Shown here: piece after piece, positions 50,733 through 61,081 of the stretch
How positions within the stretch are numbered: the first letter of the stretch is position 1
Layout: each line of letters starts with the position of its first letter
NCBI GenBank assembly: GCA_030427085.1
Contig: JAUHXH010000002.1
Span: forward strand, 124,001-188,000
Direction: 5' to 3'
Source: Gammaproteobacteria bacterium
Lineage (GTDB): Bacteria; Pseudomonadota; Gammaproteobacteria; Pseudomonadales; Halieaceae
DNA length: 64,000 nucleotides
Program-made: the position numbers and the translations under genes
Notes under the pieces: generated by a model
Told to the model about the DNA's origin: nothing
Seen by the model: only the letters and a program-made list of their open reading frames with translations
The model's database searches: none

Positions 50733-51878
50733 TCAGGGTGTGAGATTCCGGCCCTCATGCTGCGCCAGTGCCCACTCCACGTGTTCGCGCACCAGCGCTG
50801 ACTCGTGATTGGCGCGACTCTCCAGGGCCGACACTACTGCCGCTGACGTTGGCGCATTCCCCAGGCCAACGGCCAGATTGCGCAACCAGCGCTCGTGACC
50901 GATACGTCGCAGGGGCGAACCTTCGGTGCGTGTCAGCCACTCCTCCTCGGTCCACAAAAACAATTCCGCCAGTTCGCTGTTGTCCAGGCCGTGGCGGGCT
51001 TGGAAGTCCGCCTGATCGGTGAGGCGGGTGAACTTGTTCCAGGGGCATACCAGCTGGCAGTCATCGCAGCCAAAGACGCGATTGCCCATCAGCGGGCGCA
51101 GTTGCGGATCGATGCTGCCTCCGTGCTCGATGGTGAGGTAGGAAATGCACTTTCGCGCGTCCAGTTCGTTGGGGCCGAGGAAAGCCTGGGTCGGGCAGAC
51201 CTCCAGGCAGGCGGTGCAGGTGCCACAGTGCTTGAGGGTTTGGGGGGTGTCGGGTGGTAGCGGCAGGTCGGTGTAAATCTCGCCGAGGAAAAACCAGGAG
51301 CCGGCCTCGTGGTTGATCAGCATGGTGTTTTTGGCGATCCAGCCCAGTCCGGCTTTCTCCGCCAGCGCGCGTTCCAGTACCGGCGCCGAGTCGACAAAAG
51401 CGCGGTAGGCACCGCCACCTGCTTCCTGCTCGATGCGCCGCGCCAGTTGGGCCAGGCGCTTGCGGATGAGCTTGTGGTAGTCCCGGCCCAGGGCATAGCG
51501 GGAAATGTAAGCCTTGTTGCCATCGCCGAGAACACGCAGGGCGAGGGCGTCGTCGGTATTGTCACGGTCTGAAGCGAAGGCAGCTGCGGGCTTACTGGGC
51601 AGCAACCGCGGAAGCGACTCGCACTGGTAATCCATGCGCAAACTGAGGACCCGAATCGTGCCCGGCACCAGATCGTCGGGCCGTGAGCGCTTGTTGCCGT
51701 GGTGGGTCATCCAGCCCATGCTGCCGTGGTGTCCGGCTGCCAGCCAGCGCTGCAGGTAGGGTTCGTGTTGCGACAAATCCACATCCGTCACCCCGACCTG
51801 CTGGAAACCGAGCTCGGCCGCCCAGTCATCGATGGACTGGCGCAAGGTGGTCAAGCAGTGGGTGTCGGTTGTGGTCAC
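50733..51878 (-). CDS. queG: Epoxyqueuosine reductase
   Basis: 381 residues. 'FVDSAPVLERALAEKAGLGWIAKNTMLINHEAGSWFFLGEIYTDL' is the cobalamin-binding core, then two 4Fe-4S clusters in 'CGTCTACLEVCPTQAF' and 'FGCDDCQLVCPWNKF', and a HEAT-like C-terminal tail ('LRRIGHERWLRNLAVGLGNA'). It performs the last step of queuosine synthesis in tRNA. It is divergent from nnr with an 82-base gap. Confidence 0.96.
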   Translation of the reverse strand: MTTTDTHCLTTLRQSIDDWAAELGFQQVGVTDVDLSQHEPYLQRWLAAGHHGSMGWMTHHGNKRSRPDDLVPGTIRVLSLRMDYQCESLPRLLPSKPAAAFASDRDNTDDALALRVLGDGNKAYISRYALGRDYHKLIRKRLAQLARRIEQEAGGGAYRAFVDSAPVLERALAEKAGLGWIAKNTMLINHEAGSWFFLGEIYTDLPLPPDTPQTLKHCGTCTACLEVCPTQAFLGPNELDARKCISYLTIEHGGSIDPQLRPLMGNRVFGCDDCQLVCPWNKFTRLTDQADFQARHGLDNSELAELFLWTEEEWLTRTEGSPLRRIGHERWLRNLAVGLGNAPTSAAVVSALESRANHESALVREHVEWALAQHEGRNLTP

Positions 51879-51906
51879 GTAGGTCCGGAAGGGCAGTGGC
51901 TTGGCG

Positions 51907-51912
51907 TATAAT
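51907..51912 (+). promoter_or_regulatory. -10 element before the nnr-tsaE-amiB genes
   Basis: A perfect TATAAT hexamer at 51907-51912; no good -35 at the usual distance. Transcription would start near 51919, 42 bases before the GTG start of nnr. It may drive the long nnr-tsaE-amiB-mutL-miaA operon. Confidence 0.4.
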
Positions 51913-51960
51913 TTTGCCAGAACCGGGAGCGTCCCGCCCGGTGATTACAGGAGACAGATA

Positions 51961-53442
51961 GTGGAACTTGCGCTGGGCCAGGAGGCCCTGTACACCGCCG
52001 AACAAACCCGGGCGCTGGATCGTTGCGCCATCGACACGCACGGCGTTCCGGGCATTCGGTTGATGGGGCGTGCCGCGCAGGCATGCCTGGACGTCCTGCT
52101 GGATGTCTGGCCGGAGCCCGACCGCATTACGGTAATGTGCGGCTACGGCAACAATGGCGGTGACGGCTACCTGTTGGCTCGGCTTGCCCATCAGCGCGGA
52201 TTGGTCGTGCAGGTCTTGCAAGTGGGGGATTCGCAGCGCTTGAGTGGCGATGCGGCCCAGGCCAACGCACTCGCGGCACAGGAAGGTGTAGCGATTTCGC
52301 CCTGGGCAGGCGAACCTCTCAGCGGCGTGGTGGTGGATGCCCTGTTAGGTACTGGCCTGAACAGCGATGTGCGCGAACCCTTCCGCGCGGCCATCGAGGC
52401 GATCAACGCCAGCGGTCGGCCCGTTGTTGCCGTTGATATCCCCTCCGGCTTGTGCAGTGACACAGGTGTCGTGCGAGGCGCTGCCGTTCGCGCCGATATC
52501 ACGGTGAGCTTCATCGGCTTGAAGCGCGGTTTGTTTACAGCGCAGGCGCCGTCTCACTGCGGTGCAATTCACTTTACCGATCTGGCAGTGCCCGCCGAGA
52601 TTTACGACAGCGTGCGCCCCGAAGCTTGGCGGCTGGATCTGGAAAGCCTGTTCTCGTTACTACCGCCGCGCGACGCCTGTGCCCACAAGGGGTATTTCGG
52701 GCATGTGCTGGTGATCGGAGGCGATACCGGCATGGCCGGGGCGGCGTGTCTGGCGGCCGAGGCGGCGGCGCGCTGTGGCGCTGGGCTGGTGAGTGTTGCT
52801 ACCCGCCCGGCTCACATTCCGGCATTGGCGGCACGCTGCCCGGAAGTGATGGCCCACCCGATTGAATTCAGCGCCGAGCTGGAGCCCCTGTTGGCAAAAG
52901 CTGATGTGCTGGTAGTGGGTCCCGGTCTGGGGCAGTCACCCTGGTCCGAGCAATTGCTGCAGCGGGCATTAGCCACTGATAAAGCGATGGTGCTCGATGC
53001 CGATGGCCTGAACCTGTTGGCTGCCATGTCTGCAAATGTTGCGCCCCGTTCAAACTGGGTGCTCACACCGCATCCGGGAGAGGCGGGGCGACTGCTCGGG
53101 CAGTCGGTGCCCGATCTGCAGGCAGACCGTTTTGCCGCTGCACAAAAGTTACGAGACCAATTTGGCGGCACTGTATTGCTCAAGGGCGCGGGCACGGTGT
53201 TGGCCACTGAGCAGGGTCTGTTTCTCAGCGACTACGGTAACCCCGGTATGGCCAGTGGCGGTATGGGGGACGTGCTCAGCGGCGTGATCGGGGCGCAGCT
53301 GGCGCAGGGGCTCAATACTGCGCAGGCGGCTTGCCTGGGTGCCTGTCTGCACGGGGCGGCAGCGGACCGGGCGGCGCCGGGCGGCCAGCGTGGATTACTG
53401 GCGCGGGATCTGATGCCGCATTTGCGAAGACTGTTGGGGTAA
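51961..53442 (+). CDS. nnr: Bifunctional NAD(P)H-hydrate epimerase/ADP-dependent dehydratase
   Basis: 493 residues, YjeF-type fusion. N-terminal epimerase domain ('VMCGYGNNGGDGYLLARLAHQRG', 'VDALLGTGLNSDVREPF', 'DIPSGL.SDTG'), then the dehydratase domain ('KGYFGHVLVIGGDTGMAGAACLAAEAAARCGAGLVSVATRP', 'VLTPHPGEAGRLLG', 'GNPGMASGGMGDVLSGVIGA'). It repairs damaged NAD(P)HX. Start is GTG at 51961, with AGGAG eight bases upstream; earlier in-frame codons lie in the promoter. Next gene tsaE begins 2 bases after the stop. Confidence 0.95.
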   Translation: MELALGQEALYTAEQTRALDRCAIDTHGVPGIRLMGRAAQACLDVLLDVWPEPDRITVMCGYGNNGGDGYLLARLAHQRGLVVQVLQVGDSQRLSGDAAQANALAAQEGVAISPWAGEPLSGVVVDALLGTGLNSDVREPFRAAIEAINASGRPVVAVDIPSGLCSDTGVVRGAAVRADITVSFIGLKRGLFTAQAPSHCGAIHFTDLAVPAEIYDSVRPEAWRLDLESLFSLLPPRDACAHKGYFGHVLVIGGDTGMAGAACLAAEAAARCGAGLVSVATRPAHIPALAARCPEVMAHPIEFSAELEPLLAKADVLVVGPGLGQSPWSEQLLQRALATDKAMVLDADGLNLLAAMSANVAPRSNWVLTPHPGEAGRLLGQSVPDLQADRFAAAQKLRDQFGGTVLLKGAGTVLATEQGLFLSDYGNPGMASGGMGDVLSGVIGAQLAQGLNTAQAACLGACLHGAAADRAAPGGQRGLLARDLMPHLRRLLG

Positions 53443-53444
53443 AC

Positions 53445-53933
53445 GTGAATTACTCGATTCATTGTGCCGACGAAGCGGCCATGCTGGCTTTCGGCAAGGC
53501 GATTGCCGAGGGTTTGCGCCCCGGCATGACGCTCTATCTGCAGGGTACGCTGGGGATGGGCAAGACGACGCTCAGTCGCGGCATTGTCCACGCCCTGGGA
53601 GCCACCGGTGCGGTTAAGAGCCCTACTTACACGCTGGTGGAGCCCTACCAGTTAGCGAGCTTTCCGCTCTACCATTTCGATCTTTATCGCCTGGGCGATC
53701 CGGAAGAATTGGAATTTATGGGCATCCGCGATTATTTCGATGGCCGCGCGGTTTGCCTGGTGGAGTGGCCAATGCGCGGACAGGGTGTTTTGCCCGCCGC
53801 AGATATAGTGATTACTATAGGGGAGGCTGCTGATGCTGCGCCCGGCCGAGACCTGCTCCTTGAAGCGGGTAGTGCCGCCGGCGAGGCCTTACTGCAGTCA
53901 CTGGGGCAAGGGGGAGCCCCTGGCGCGGATTAA
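53445..53933 (+). CDS. tsaE: tRNA threonylcarbamoyladenosine biosynthesis ATPase
   Basis: 162 residues. Walker A 'LQGTLGMGKTTLSRGIVHAL', 'SPTYTLVEPY', 'YHFDLYRLGDPEELEFMGIRDYF' and 'VCLVEWPMRG' are the family signature. It cooperates with TsaB and TsaD in t6A tRNA modification. GTG at 53445 gives VNYSIHCADE as the N-terminus, 2 bases after the nnr stop; no separate promoter is visible. Confidence 0.95.
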   Translation: MNYSIHCADEAAMLAFGKAIAEGLRPGMTLYLQGTLGMGKTTLSRGIVHALGATGAVKSPTYTLVEPYQLASFPLYHFDLYRLGDPEELEFMGIRDYFDGRAVCLVEWPMRGQGVLPAADIVITIGEAADAAPGRDLLLEAGSAAGEALLQSLGQGGAPGAD

Positions 53934-53987
53934 CAGGCGCGGGATAAAAACAGTGGTCGCATCAGTGACCCGGGATTTGGGAGTGAT

Positions 53988-55295
53988 ATGAACAGCAGAT
54001 TGTGGCCCCTCGCCCTGTGCCTGCTGGCACTGTGGGCCGGTACCTCGCAGGCCGCGCAGGTTCACGACGTGCGCTTGTGGCGCGCGCCCGACCACACCCG
54101 TATTGTTTTTGATCTCACCGGTCCCGCACAGCACAGCCTGATGGTGCTGAAAAACCCGGACCGCATCGTGCTCGATATCAAACAGGCCGCATTGGATGCG
54201 GGCTATTCCGATCTAAAGCTGGATAACACCCCGGTTGCCGGCATCCGCTCCGGTGTTCGCGAGAAGACCGACCTACGCGTGGTGTTTGATCTGAAAACGC
54301 CGGTAGACCCCCGCTCCTTCGCCCTGAAAGCCAATCAGCAGGCCGGTGACCGTTTGGTGGTCGACTTGTACGATCGCGAAGCGGCGAGCAAGCCGCGGCC
54401 GGCCAAAACGGTCAACGAATCCTCGCGGCGAGATATTGTGATTGCTATCGACGCTGGCCACGGGGGTGAAGACCCGGGCGCACTTGGCCCTGGCAGAGTG
54501 CGTGAAAAAGACGTGGTATTGGCGATTTCGCGCGAGCTGCACGCCCTGTTCAAGTCTGACGAGGGTTTTCGGCCGGAACTGATTCGCACCGGCGATTACT
54601 ACGTCAGCCTGAAGGGTCGGCGCGATCTGGCCCGTAAAAAACAGGCGGATTTGTTCGTCTCCATTCACGCCGACGCCTTTAATCGCAAAGAGGCCAACGG
54701 CGCCTCTGTCTACGCCCTGTCCCAGCGCGGCGCTACCAGCACCGCGGCGCGATATCTTGCGCAGCGGGAAAACGCGGCTGACCTTGTTGGCGGTGTGAGT
54801 CTGGATGACAAGGAAGATGTGCTGGCGGAGGTGCTCTACGACCTGTCCATGACCAACACACTGGACACCAGCCTCAGCCTCGGTGCCCGGGTGTTGTCCA
54901 ACATGGGCGGTGTGGCGCGGTTGCACAAGAAACAAGTGGAGCAGGCGGGCTTTGCGGTGCTGAAGTCCCCGGACATTCCTTCCATCCTGGTGGAGACTGG
55001 ATTTATCTCCAACCCGGGGGAAGCCAAAAAACTCGCCACCAGCAGTTACCAGAAGAAAATGGCGCGGGCGATCCACAGTGCCATTCGCCAGTGGTTCGTT
55101 GAGAGTCCACCGGCGGACACCCTGCTGGCCTGGCGGCGTAGCGAAAACGGACAGGAGTACCGTGTGTCCCGTGGCGATACTCTATCTGGCATAGCGCAGC
55201 GCTTTAATGTGTCAGTGTCTGCCCTGCAGGCGCACAATGGCATCTCGAATTCGCGTATCCTGATCGGCCAGAAACTCATAATCCCTGCCAGTTGA
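53988..55295 (+). CDS. amiB: N-acetylmuramoyl-L-alanine amidase with AMIN and LysM domains
   Basis: 435 residues. Signal peptide '[22 protein letters not shown]'; AMIN domain ('[21 protein letters not shown]', about 25-125); Amidase_3 zinc domain ('[18 protein letters not shown]' with His and Glu ligands, '[10 protein letters not shown]', '[18 protein letters not shown]'); C-terminal LysM ('[30 protein letters not shown]'). It splits septal peptidoglycan during cell separation. Its TGA overlaps the ATG of mutL. Confidence 0.96.
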   Translation: MNSRLWPLALCLLALWAGTSQAAQVHDVRLWRAPDHTRIVFDLTGPAQHSLMVLKNPDRIVLDIKQAALDAGYSDLKLDNTPVAGIRSGVREKTDLRVVFDLKTPVDPRSFALKANQQAGDRLVVDLYDREAASKPRPAKTVNESSRRDIVIAIDAGHGGEDPGALGPGRVREKDVVLAISRELHALFKSDEGFRPELIRTGDYYVSLKGRRDLARKKQADLFVSIHADAFNRKEANGASVYALSQRGATSTAARYLAQRENAADLVGGVSLDDKEDVLAEVLYDLSMTNTLDTSLSLGARVLSNMGGVARLHKKQVEQAGFAVLKSPDIPSILVETGFISNPGEAKKLATSSYQKKMARAIHSAIRQWFVESPPADTLLAWRRSENGQEYRVSRGDTLSGIAQRFNVSVSALQAHNGISNSRILIGQKLIIPAS

Positions 55296-57118
55296 TGTCA
55301 AAAATCCAGTTACTCAGTCCGCGGCTCGCCAACCAGATCGCCGCCGGTGAGGTCGTCGAACGCCCCGCCTCCGTGGTTAAGGAAGTGCTGGAAAACGCGC
55401 TGGACGCCGGTGCCGATCGCGTCGATATCGAAATTGAGGCCGGCGGCGTCAAACTGATCCGTATTCGCGACAATGGCTCGGGTATCGAGCCGGACGATTT
55501 GCCGCTGGCCCTGTCGCGGCACGCCACCAGCAAGATCAGTTCACTGGAAGACCTGGAGCAGGTCCAGAGTCTTGGCTTTCGCGGTGAGGCGCTGGCGAGT
55601 ATCGGTTCCGTATCGCGCCTGTCACTGACCAGCAATGACAGCGACGAGGGCAGTCGCGGCCAGATGGCACAAACCGAAGGTCGCGACATGGCGGTGGACG
55701 TGCGGCCGGCCTCACACCCGCGCGGCACCACGGTGGAAGTGCGCGATCTGTTCTTTAATACGCCGGCCCGGCGCAAGTTCCTGCGCACCGAAAAAACCGA
55801 ATTCAATCACCTGGAAGAAGTGGTCAAACGCCTGGCCCTGTCACGCTATGACGTGAACTTCCAGTTGCGCCACAACCAGAAGGTGGTTCACAACCTGCGT
55901 GCGGCGGCCAGCCAGCAGGAAATGGAGCGCCGTGTGGCGTCGGTGTGCGGTCCGGCGTTTATGCAGCAGGCGGTGTTTGTGGAAACCGAAGTTACCGGCT
56001 TGCGGCTCTGGGGTTGGGTAGGGCTACCAACGTTCTCCCGCAGTCAGGCCGACCTGCAGTACTTCTTCGTCAACGGTCGCGTGGTGCGCGACAAACTGGT
56101 TGCCCATGCGGTGAAACAGGCCTATCGCGATGTGCTTTACCACGGCCGCCATCCCGCTTTCGTGCTGTATCTGGAACTGGACCCCGCGGTGGTGGACGTG
56201 AATGTGCATCCCACCAAACACGAAGTGCGGTTCCGCGACGGGCGCAGTGTGCACGACTTCATCTTCCGCAGTTTGCACCGCACGCTCGCGGACGTTCGTC
56301 CCGGCGATCAAACCGCACCGGCGGTTGGGCCGACGGTGGATCGTGAGACCGGTGAGGTGCGCCAGGAGGGCCTCGCCTGGGGAGGCGAACAAAGTGCGGT
56401 GGCAATGGCTGCTGCGCCTCCGTCGGCATTTGTTCCCTCCCGGGCGCCGACCAGCGGACAGGTGACGGGCCAGATGCAGGGCTATGCGGCGCTTCATCCG
56501 CAGTCCCTGCCGGAGCAGGACACACCGGAAGATGTGCCACCGCTCGGTTATGCGCTGGCGCAACTCAAGGGCATCTACATCCTGGCGGAGAATGCCGCCG
56601 GTCTGGTACTGGTGGATATGCACGCGGCCCACGAACGTATTACCTACGAGCGTCTGAAATCGGCGCGCGAGAGCGAAGGTATCCGCAGCCAGCCGCTGCT
56701 GGTGCCGCAGGCGGTGGCGGTAAGCCAGCGCGAGGTGCAGGTGGCGCAGGACCATGGCGAATTGTTCGCCAGCCTCGGATTGGAACTGGCCGTGGGTGGG
56801 GAAGAGTCCCTGTTAATCCGCCAGATCCCCGTCGCCCTGCGCGATTCGGATGTGGAGCAGCTCCTGCGCGATGTGCTGGCGGACCTGATTGAATACGGCA
56901 GCTCCGACCGTATCGCCGCTCACATGAACGAAATTCTCTCCACCATGGCCTGTCACGGCTCGGTGCGCGCCAATCGCCGCCTGACCATTCCCGAAATGAA
57001 CGCCCTGTTGCGGGACATGGAAGAAACCGAGCGCTCCGGGCAGTGCAACCATGGTCGTCCAACCTGGACCCAACTCGGTCTCGACGAACTCGACAAGCTG
57101 TTCCTGCGGGGGCGTTGA
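55295..57118 (+). CDS. mutL: DNA mismatch repair protein MutL (with endonuclease-type motifs)
   Basis: 607 residues. GHKL ATPase: '[15 protein letters not shown]', '[11 protein letters not shown]', '[12 protein letters not shown]'; transducer domain ('[11 protein letters not shown]', '[11 protein letters not shown]'). The C-terminal domain keeps '[12 protein letters not shown]', a variant of the nuclease motif DQHA-x2-E-x4-E with Met for Gln, and 'CNHGRPTW', so it is of the endonuclease type found in MutH-less bacteria. ATG 55295 overlaps the amiB stop (TGATG); a TTG at 55292 is less likely. Its own stop overlaps miaA. Confidence 0.96.
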   Translation: MSKIQLLSPRLANQIAAGEVVERPASVVKEVLENALDAGADRVDIEIEAGGVKLIRIRDNGSGIEPDDLPLALSRHATSKISSLEDLEQVQSLGFRGEALASIGSVSRLSLTSNDSDEGSRGQMAQTEGRDMAVDVRPASHPRGTTVEVRDLFFNTPARRKFLRTEKTEFNHLEEVVKRLALSRYDVNFQLRHNQKVVHNLRAAASQQEMERRVASVCGPAFMQQAVFVETEVTGLRLWGWVGLPTFSRSQADLQYFFVNGRVVRDKLVAHAVKQAYRDVLYHGRHPAFVLYLELDPAVVDVNVHPTKHEVRFRDGRSVHDFIFRSLHRTLADVRPGDQTAPAVGPTVDRETGEVRQEGLAWGGEQSAVAMAAAPPSAFVPSRAPTSGQVTGQMQGYAALHPQSLPEQDTPEDVPPLGYALAQLKGIYILAENAAGLVLVDMHAAHERITYERLKSARESEGIRSQPLLVPQAVAVSQREVQVAQDHGELFASLGLELAVGGEESLLIRQIPVALRDSDVEQLLRDVLADLIEYGSSDRIAAHMNEILSTMACHGSVRANRRLTIPEMNALLRDMEETERSGQCNHGRPTWTQLGLDELDKLFLRGR

Positions 57119-58086
57119 TGAGCATCGTGCGCCCGCCGGTGATCTGCCTGATGGGCCCCACCGCCAGCGGTAAAACCGACCTGGCGATCGCACTGGCGGA
57201 GCATCTGGATTGCGAGTTAGTAAGTGTTGACTCCGCTCTGGTGTACCGTGGATTGGACATTGGTAGTGCCAAGCCTGACTACCCCCACCATCTGGTTGAT
57301 ATACGAGACCCGGAACAGAGTTATTCCGCAGCCGAGTTCGCCCACGATGCCACGCAGCTGTGCCAGGAGATCACCGCGCGCGGCAAAACGCCTCTGCTGG
57401 TGGGTGGCACCATGCTCTATTTTCGCGCGTTATTGGAGGGCCTGGCGGATATGCCGCCGGCTGATCCCGCCCTGCGCGAGGCCATTGAGTCCGAGGCGGC
57501 ACAACGGGGCTGGCCCGCCCTGCACGAGGAATTGACGCGTGTGGATCCCGAAACGGCCGCGCGGCTGCACCCCAATCACAGTCAGCGGCTGTGCCGTGCA
57601 CTGGAGGTCTACCGCGCCAGTGGCATTCCGCTGAGCCAGTGGCACGCCCGGCAGCAGAGCGTGCCACTCGCGACTCACTATACGGTTCATCAGCTGGCGA
57701 TTTGCCCTCGTGACCGGGCGGAACTGCACCGGCGTATCGCACTGCGGTTTGAGCAGATGCTGGCCGCCGGATTCGAACAGGAAATGCAGCAACTCTACGC
57801 CCGCCCCGGTCTGCATCCGGGGCTTCCCGCCGTGCGTGCGGTGGGATATCGGCAGTTTTGGGCATATCTGTCGGGTGAGTACAGCCGCGAGGATGCCATC
57901 GAAAAGGCCATCGCGGCCACTCGGCAGCTGGCCAAAAGGCAATTAACCTGGCTTCGTAAGTGGCCCGATCTGCACTGGATCTACACCGATTCGGCAGGGA
58001 ACGCCGTCGATATTGACGAGAGTGGCTCAGTAGGATCGGGAATAGTTTGCAAAAGCCCGCTACAAAAGGCCTTGCAATATCTTTGA
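57118..58086 (+). CDS. miaA: tRNA dimethylallyltransferase
   Basis: 322 residues. P-loop '[43 protein letters not shown]', '[15 protein letters not shown]', '[17 protein letters not shown]', '[17 protein letters not shown]'-like segment '[16 protein letters not shown]'. It adds the isopentenyl group to A37 of tRNAs reading UNN codons. The loop after 'GSAKP' is about six residues shorter than in the E. coli enzyme ('[17 protein letters not shown]'). It starts on the mutL stop (TGATG) and precedes hfq, the usual order. Confidence 0.96.
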   Translation: MSIVRPPVICLMGPTASGKTDLAIALAEHLDCELVSVDSALVYRGLDIGSAKPDYPHHLVDIRDPEQSYSAAEFAHDATQLCQEITARGKTPLLVGGTMLYFRALLEGLADMPPADPALREAIESEAAQRGWPALHEELTRVDPETAARLHPNHSQRLCRALEVYRASGIPLSQWHARQQSVPLATHYTVHQLAICPRDRAELHRRIALRFEQMLAAGFEQEMQQLYARPGLHPGLPAVRAVGYRQFWAYLSGEYSREDAIEKAIAATRQLAKRQLTWLRKWPDLHWIYTDSAGNAVDIDESGSVGSGIVCKSPLQKALQYL

Positions 58087-58229
58087 AAGACCCAATGTAG
58101 TAAGCTGAAAGCGCATACTTTGCGTATGCACTGTTGGGATGCACGCTCACTTTCGCTGTCTAACGTGGAGGTGGGCGCCTTTGTCTAAATATTTTTTAGG
58201 CTCGAGTTGAGCCAGTTAAGGAGATAGCC

Positions 58230-58481
58230 ATGTCAAAAGGGCATACCTTACAAGACCCTTACCTGAACACCCTGCGTAAGGAACGTGTACCCGTTTCCAT
58301 TTATCTGGTTAACGGCATCAAGTTGCAGGGCCAGATCGAGTCTTTTGATCAGTTTGTAGTGCTGCTGAAGAACACTGTCAGTCAGATGGTGTACAAGCAC
58401 GCCATTTCCACTGTGGTTCCCTCTCGCGTGGTGCGCATGCCCATGCAAAATCCCCCGGAAGATGATGGCAAGGCTTCCTGA
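58230..58481 (+). CDS. hfq: RNA chaperone Hfq
   Basis: 83 residues with the Sm1 ('[34 protein letters not shown]') and Sm2 ('[14 protein letters not shown]') motifs; the C-terminal tail is short. It pairs small RNAs with mRNAs as a hexamer. AAGGAG precedes the ATG. The 143-base leader contains hairpins GCATAC/GTATGC (58113-58129) and GGCTC/GAGCC (58199-58213), the second just 5' of the SD, and probably a promoter of its own. Confidence 0.98.
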   Translation: MSKGHTLQDPYLNTLRKERVPVSIYLVNGIKLQGQIESFDQFVVLLKNTVSQMVYKHAISTVVPSRVVRMPMQNPPEDDGKAS

Positions 58482-58495
58482 ACCACTGACACGCC

Positions 58496-58514
58496 GGGCC
58501 GCCGCTGGCGGCCC
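58496..58514 (+). terminator. Strong hairpin between hfq and hflX
   Basis: GGGCCGCC-GCT-GGCGGCCC, 8-bp stem, 14 bases after the hfq stop. No T-tract, so it may reduce rather than stop transcription into hflX or protect the hfq 3' end. Confidence 0.45.
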
Positions 58515-58537
58515 TTGCTACACCTCACGAGATTCCC

Positions 58538-59836
58538 TTGTTTTTTGATCGCCCTGAATCGGGGGAACGGGCCGTGCTCGTTCACCTCAACCTGCAAAGT
58601 GAATCGGAGCGGGAAGACCCCCGTGAATTCGAGGAACTGGTCTTGTCCGCGGGAGGGGATCCCGCCGCCTACGTCATGGGCTCACGCGATGCGCCTGATT
58701 CCCGATTTTTTATCGGCAAGGGCAAGTTGCAGGAAATTCGCGACGAGGTGAATCAGCACGAGGCGGAGGTGGTGATGTTCAATCACGCCCTGTCGCCCAG
58801 CCAGGAACGCAACCTCGAAAAGGAGCTCAAGTGCAGGGTGCTGGATCGCACCGGCCTGATTCTCGATATTTTTGCCCAGCGCGCCCGTACCCACGAGGGT
58901 AAGTTGCAGGTGGAGCTGGCCCAGTTGCAACACATGTCCACACGACTGGTACGCGGCTGGACGCACCTGGAGCGGCAAAAGGGCGGTATCGGTTTGCGTG
59001 GCCCGGGTGAAACCCAGCTTGAAACCGACCGACGCTTGCTGCGGGTACGCATCAAGTCGATCACCGCGCGGCTGGAAAAAGTGCGGAAACAGCGCGATCA
59101 GGGCCGTCGCAGTCGGCGCCGTGCCGAGCTGCCGACCGTGTCGCTGGTGGGCTATACCAACGCCGGCAAGTCCACACTGTTTAATCGCATCACCGAATCC
59201 GAGGTCTACGCCGCCGATCAGCTCTTCGCCACACTGGACCCGACCCTCCGTCGTGTGGAGCTGGATGAAGTCGGCCCGGTGGTGCTGGCCGACACGGTGG
59301 GATTTATCAGCCACCTGCCTCACAAACTGGTCGACGCCTTTCGCGCCACGCTTGAAGAAACTCGCAGTGCCGACCTGCTGCTGCACGTGATCGACTGTGC
59401 CGCCGAAAAAGAGCGGGACGACCATATTTACCAGGTCGAGGAAGTGCTCTCTGAAATTGGCGCGGGTGACATTCCACGGTTGGAAGTGTTCAACAAGCTC
59501 GACCTGCTGGAGCGGGAGCCGCGAATTGAACGCGATGCCAACGGCGTGATCACGCGAGTGTGGTTATCCGCACAGACCGGTGCGGGCTGCGACCTGTTGC
59601 AACAAGCCATTTCCGAGCGCATTGGGCAGGATATGGTGGATCGCGAGTTAGAATTGGCACCGGCTCAGGGTCGCCTGCGGGCGATGCTGTACGGAATGGG
59701 TGCGGTACAGAACGAACAACACGGCGCCGATGGCGTGGCCAAGGTAGTTATCCGCATGCCACGCGCCGACTGGAACCGGCTGGTTGCCACGGAAAACGTG
59801 TCTTCCCACGCCACTTCTGCGGTACCCCGTTCGTAG
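58538..59836 (+). CDS. hflX: Ribosome-rescue GTPase HflX
   Basis: 432 residues. The N-terminal HflX domain ('GERAVLVHLNLQSE', 'FFIGKGKLQEIRDEV', 'RTGLILDIFAQRARTHEGKLQVELAQLQHMSTRLVRGWTHLERQKGGIGLRGPGETQLETDRR') is followed by a GTPase domain ('LVGYTNAGKSTLFNRIT', 'DTVGFISHLPHKLVDAFRATLEE', 'VFNKLDLLE'). The start is TTG at 58538 ('FFDRPESGERAV'), as the family always begins at this point; no ATG is available. Confidence 0.95.
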   Translation: MFFDRPESGERAVLVHLNLQSESEREDPREFEELVLSAGGDPAAYVMGSRDAPDSRFFIGKGKLQEIRDEVNQHEAEVVMFNHALSPSQERNLEKELKCRVLDRTGLILDIFAQRARTHEGKLQVELAQLQHMSTRLVRGWTHLERQKGGIGLRGPGETQLETDRRLLRVRIKSITARLEKVRKQRDQGRRSRRRAELPTVSLVGYTNAGKSTLFNRITESEVYAADQLFATLDPTLRRVELDEVGPVVLADTVGFISHLPHKLVDAFRATLEETRSADLLLHVIDCAAEKERDDHIYQVEEVLSEIGAGDIPRLEVFNKLDLLEREPRIERDANGVITRVWLSAQTGAGCDLLQQAISERIGQDMVDRELELAPAQGRLRAMLYGMGAVQNEQHGADGVAKVVIRMPRADWNRLVATENVSSHATSAVPRS

Positions 59837-59916
59837 CGGGCCCCTAGTGCCTGCACGCGGGCAAATTTGTTAGACTGCCTCGGCTGCAAATCACGGCAGT
59901 AATAAGGAGATTCTCT

Positions 59917-61080
59917 ATGGCCTGGAATGAACCGGGTGGCGGCAACAACAAACCCAACGACCCCTGGGGGGGCGGTGGGAACCAGGGTCCGCCGGATCTG
60001 GATGAGGCCTGGAAAAAATTCCGCGAAAAACTCGATGGCGTCTTCGGCGGTGGCTCTTCCGGTAAGTCCGGTAGCGGCGGTGGCGGCATCTCCGGAGCCC
60101 TGCTGGGCGTGATAGCGGCCGGTGCGCTGCTGGTATGGGCTTTGATGGGCTTTTACCAGGTGGATCAACAGGAGCGTGCCGTAGTACTGCGCTTTGGTAG
60201 CTATCTGGAAACGGTACAGCCGGGTCTGGCCTGGAATCCGCCACTGATCGATGAGGTTACGCTGGAAAACGTGACCAAGGTGCGAAACGCTACCTTCCGT
60301 GAGTCCATGCTCACCGAGGATGAAAACATCGTCGAGGTGAAGCTGTCGGTGCAGTACGTGATCGACGACCCCTACAAATTTGTGATCAAGGTGCGCGAGC
60401 CGGAGCGTTCTCTGAAGCACGCTACTGAGTCCGCACTGCGTCATGTGGTGGGTGGCACCAGCATGGACCTGGTGCTGACCGAAGGTCGTGAACAGATCGG
60501 TGTGGAAGTGCAGGAGCGTATCCAGCGCTACCTGGATTCCTACGAGACCGGTATTCGCATTTCCAAGGTGAACATCGACGACTCCCAGCCACCGGCGCAA
60601 GTACAGGCGGCATTTGACGACGTGATCAAAGCCCGGGAAGACGAGGATCGCCTGAAAAACGAAGCCCAGGCCTACGCCAACGGCATCATCCCCGAGGCTC
60701 GCGGTCAGGCCCAGCGCCAGATTGAGGACGCCAACGCATACCGCGAACAGGTCGTCGCCAACGCGCAGGGTGAGGCCGATCGCTTCGTAGCCCTGCTGAC
60801 TGAGTACCGCAAGGCGCCGGAAGTAACACGGCAGCGTCTCTACCTCAGCGCCGTTGAAGGAGTTCTGGGCAATACCAGCAAGGTGATGGTGGATGTCGAA
60901 GGCGGCAACAACCTGATGTATTTGCCGCTGGATAAACTCGCCGGCGCTACCAGCGGCAGTGTTCAGCCGAGTAGCATTGGTGCGGCTTCTGGCACCGAAT
61001 TCCGCGATTTGGTCAATCGCGTTACCGAACAGATACGGCGTGACATCGACGCCCAGCAACGCAGCCGGGGAGGGCGATAA
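59917..61080 (+). CDS. hflK: FtsH protease modulator HflK
   Basis: 387 residues. Gly/Pro-rich cytoplasmic start ('MAWNEPGGGNNKPNDPWGGGG'), one membrane helix ('ISGALLGVIAAGALLVWALMGFY', about 57-80), then an SPFH/band-7 domain ('VDQQERAVVLRFGSYLETVQPGLAWN', 'ENIVEVKLSVQYVIDDPYKF') and a coiled-coil region rich in Ala, Glu and Gln. With HflC it forms the periplasmic cage around FtsH. AAGGAG precedes the ATG; hflC starts 1 base after the stop. Confidence 0.97.
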   Translation: MAWNEPGGGNNKPNDPWGGGGNQGPPDLDEAWKKFREKLDGVFGGGSSGKSGSGGGGISGALLGVIAAGALLVWALMGFYQVDQQERAVVLRFGSYLETVQPGLAWNPPLIDEVTLENVTKVRNATFRESMLTEDENIVEVKLSVQYVIDDPYKFVIKVREPERSLKHATESALRHVVGGTSMDLVLTEGREQIGVEVQERIQRYLDSYETGIRISKVNIDDSQPPAQVQAAFDDVIKAREDEDRLKNEAQAYANGIIPEARGQAQRQIEDANAYREQVVANAQGEADRFVALLTEYRKAPEVTRQRLYLSAVEGVLGNTSKVMVDVEGGNNLMYLPLDKLAGATSGSVQPSSIGAASGTEFRDLVNRVTEQIRRDIDAQQRSRGGR

Positions 61081-61081
61081 C

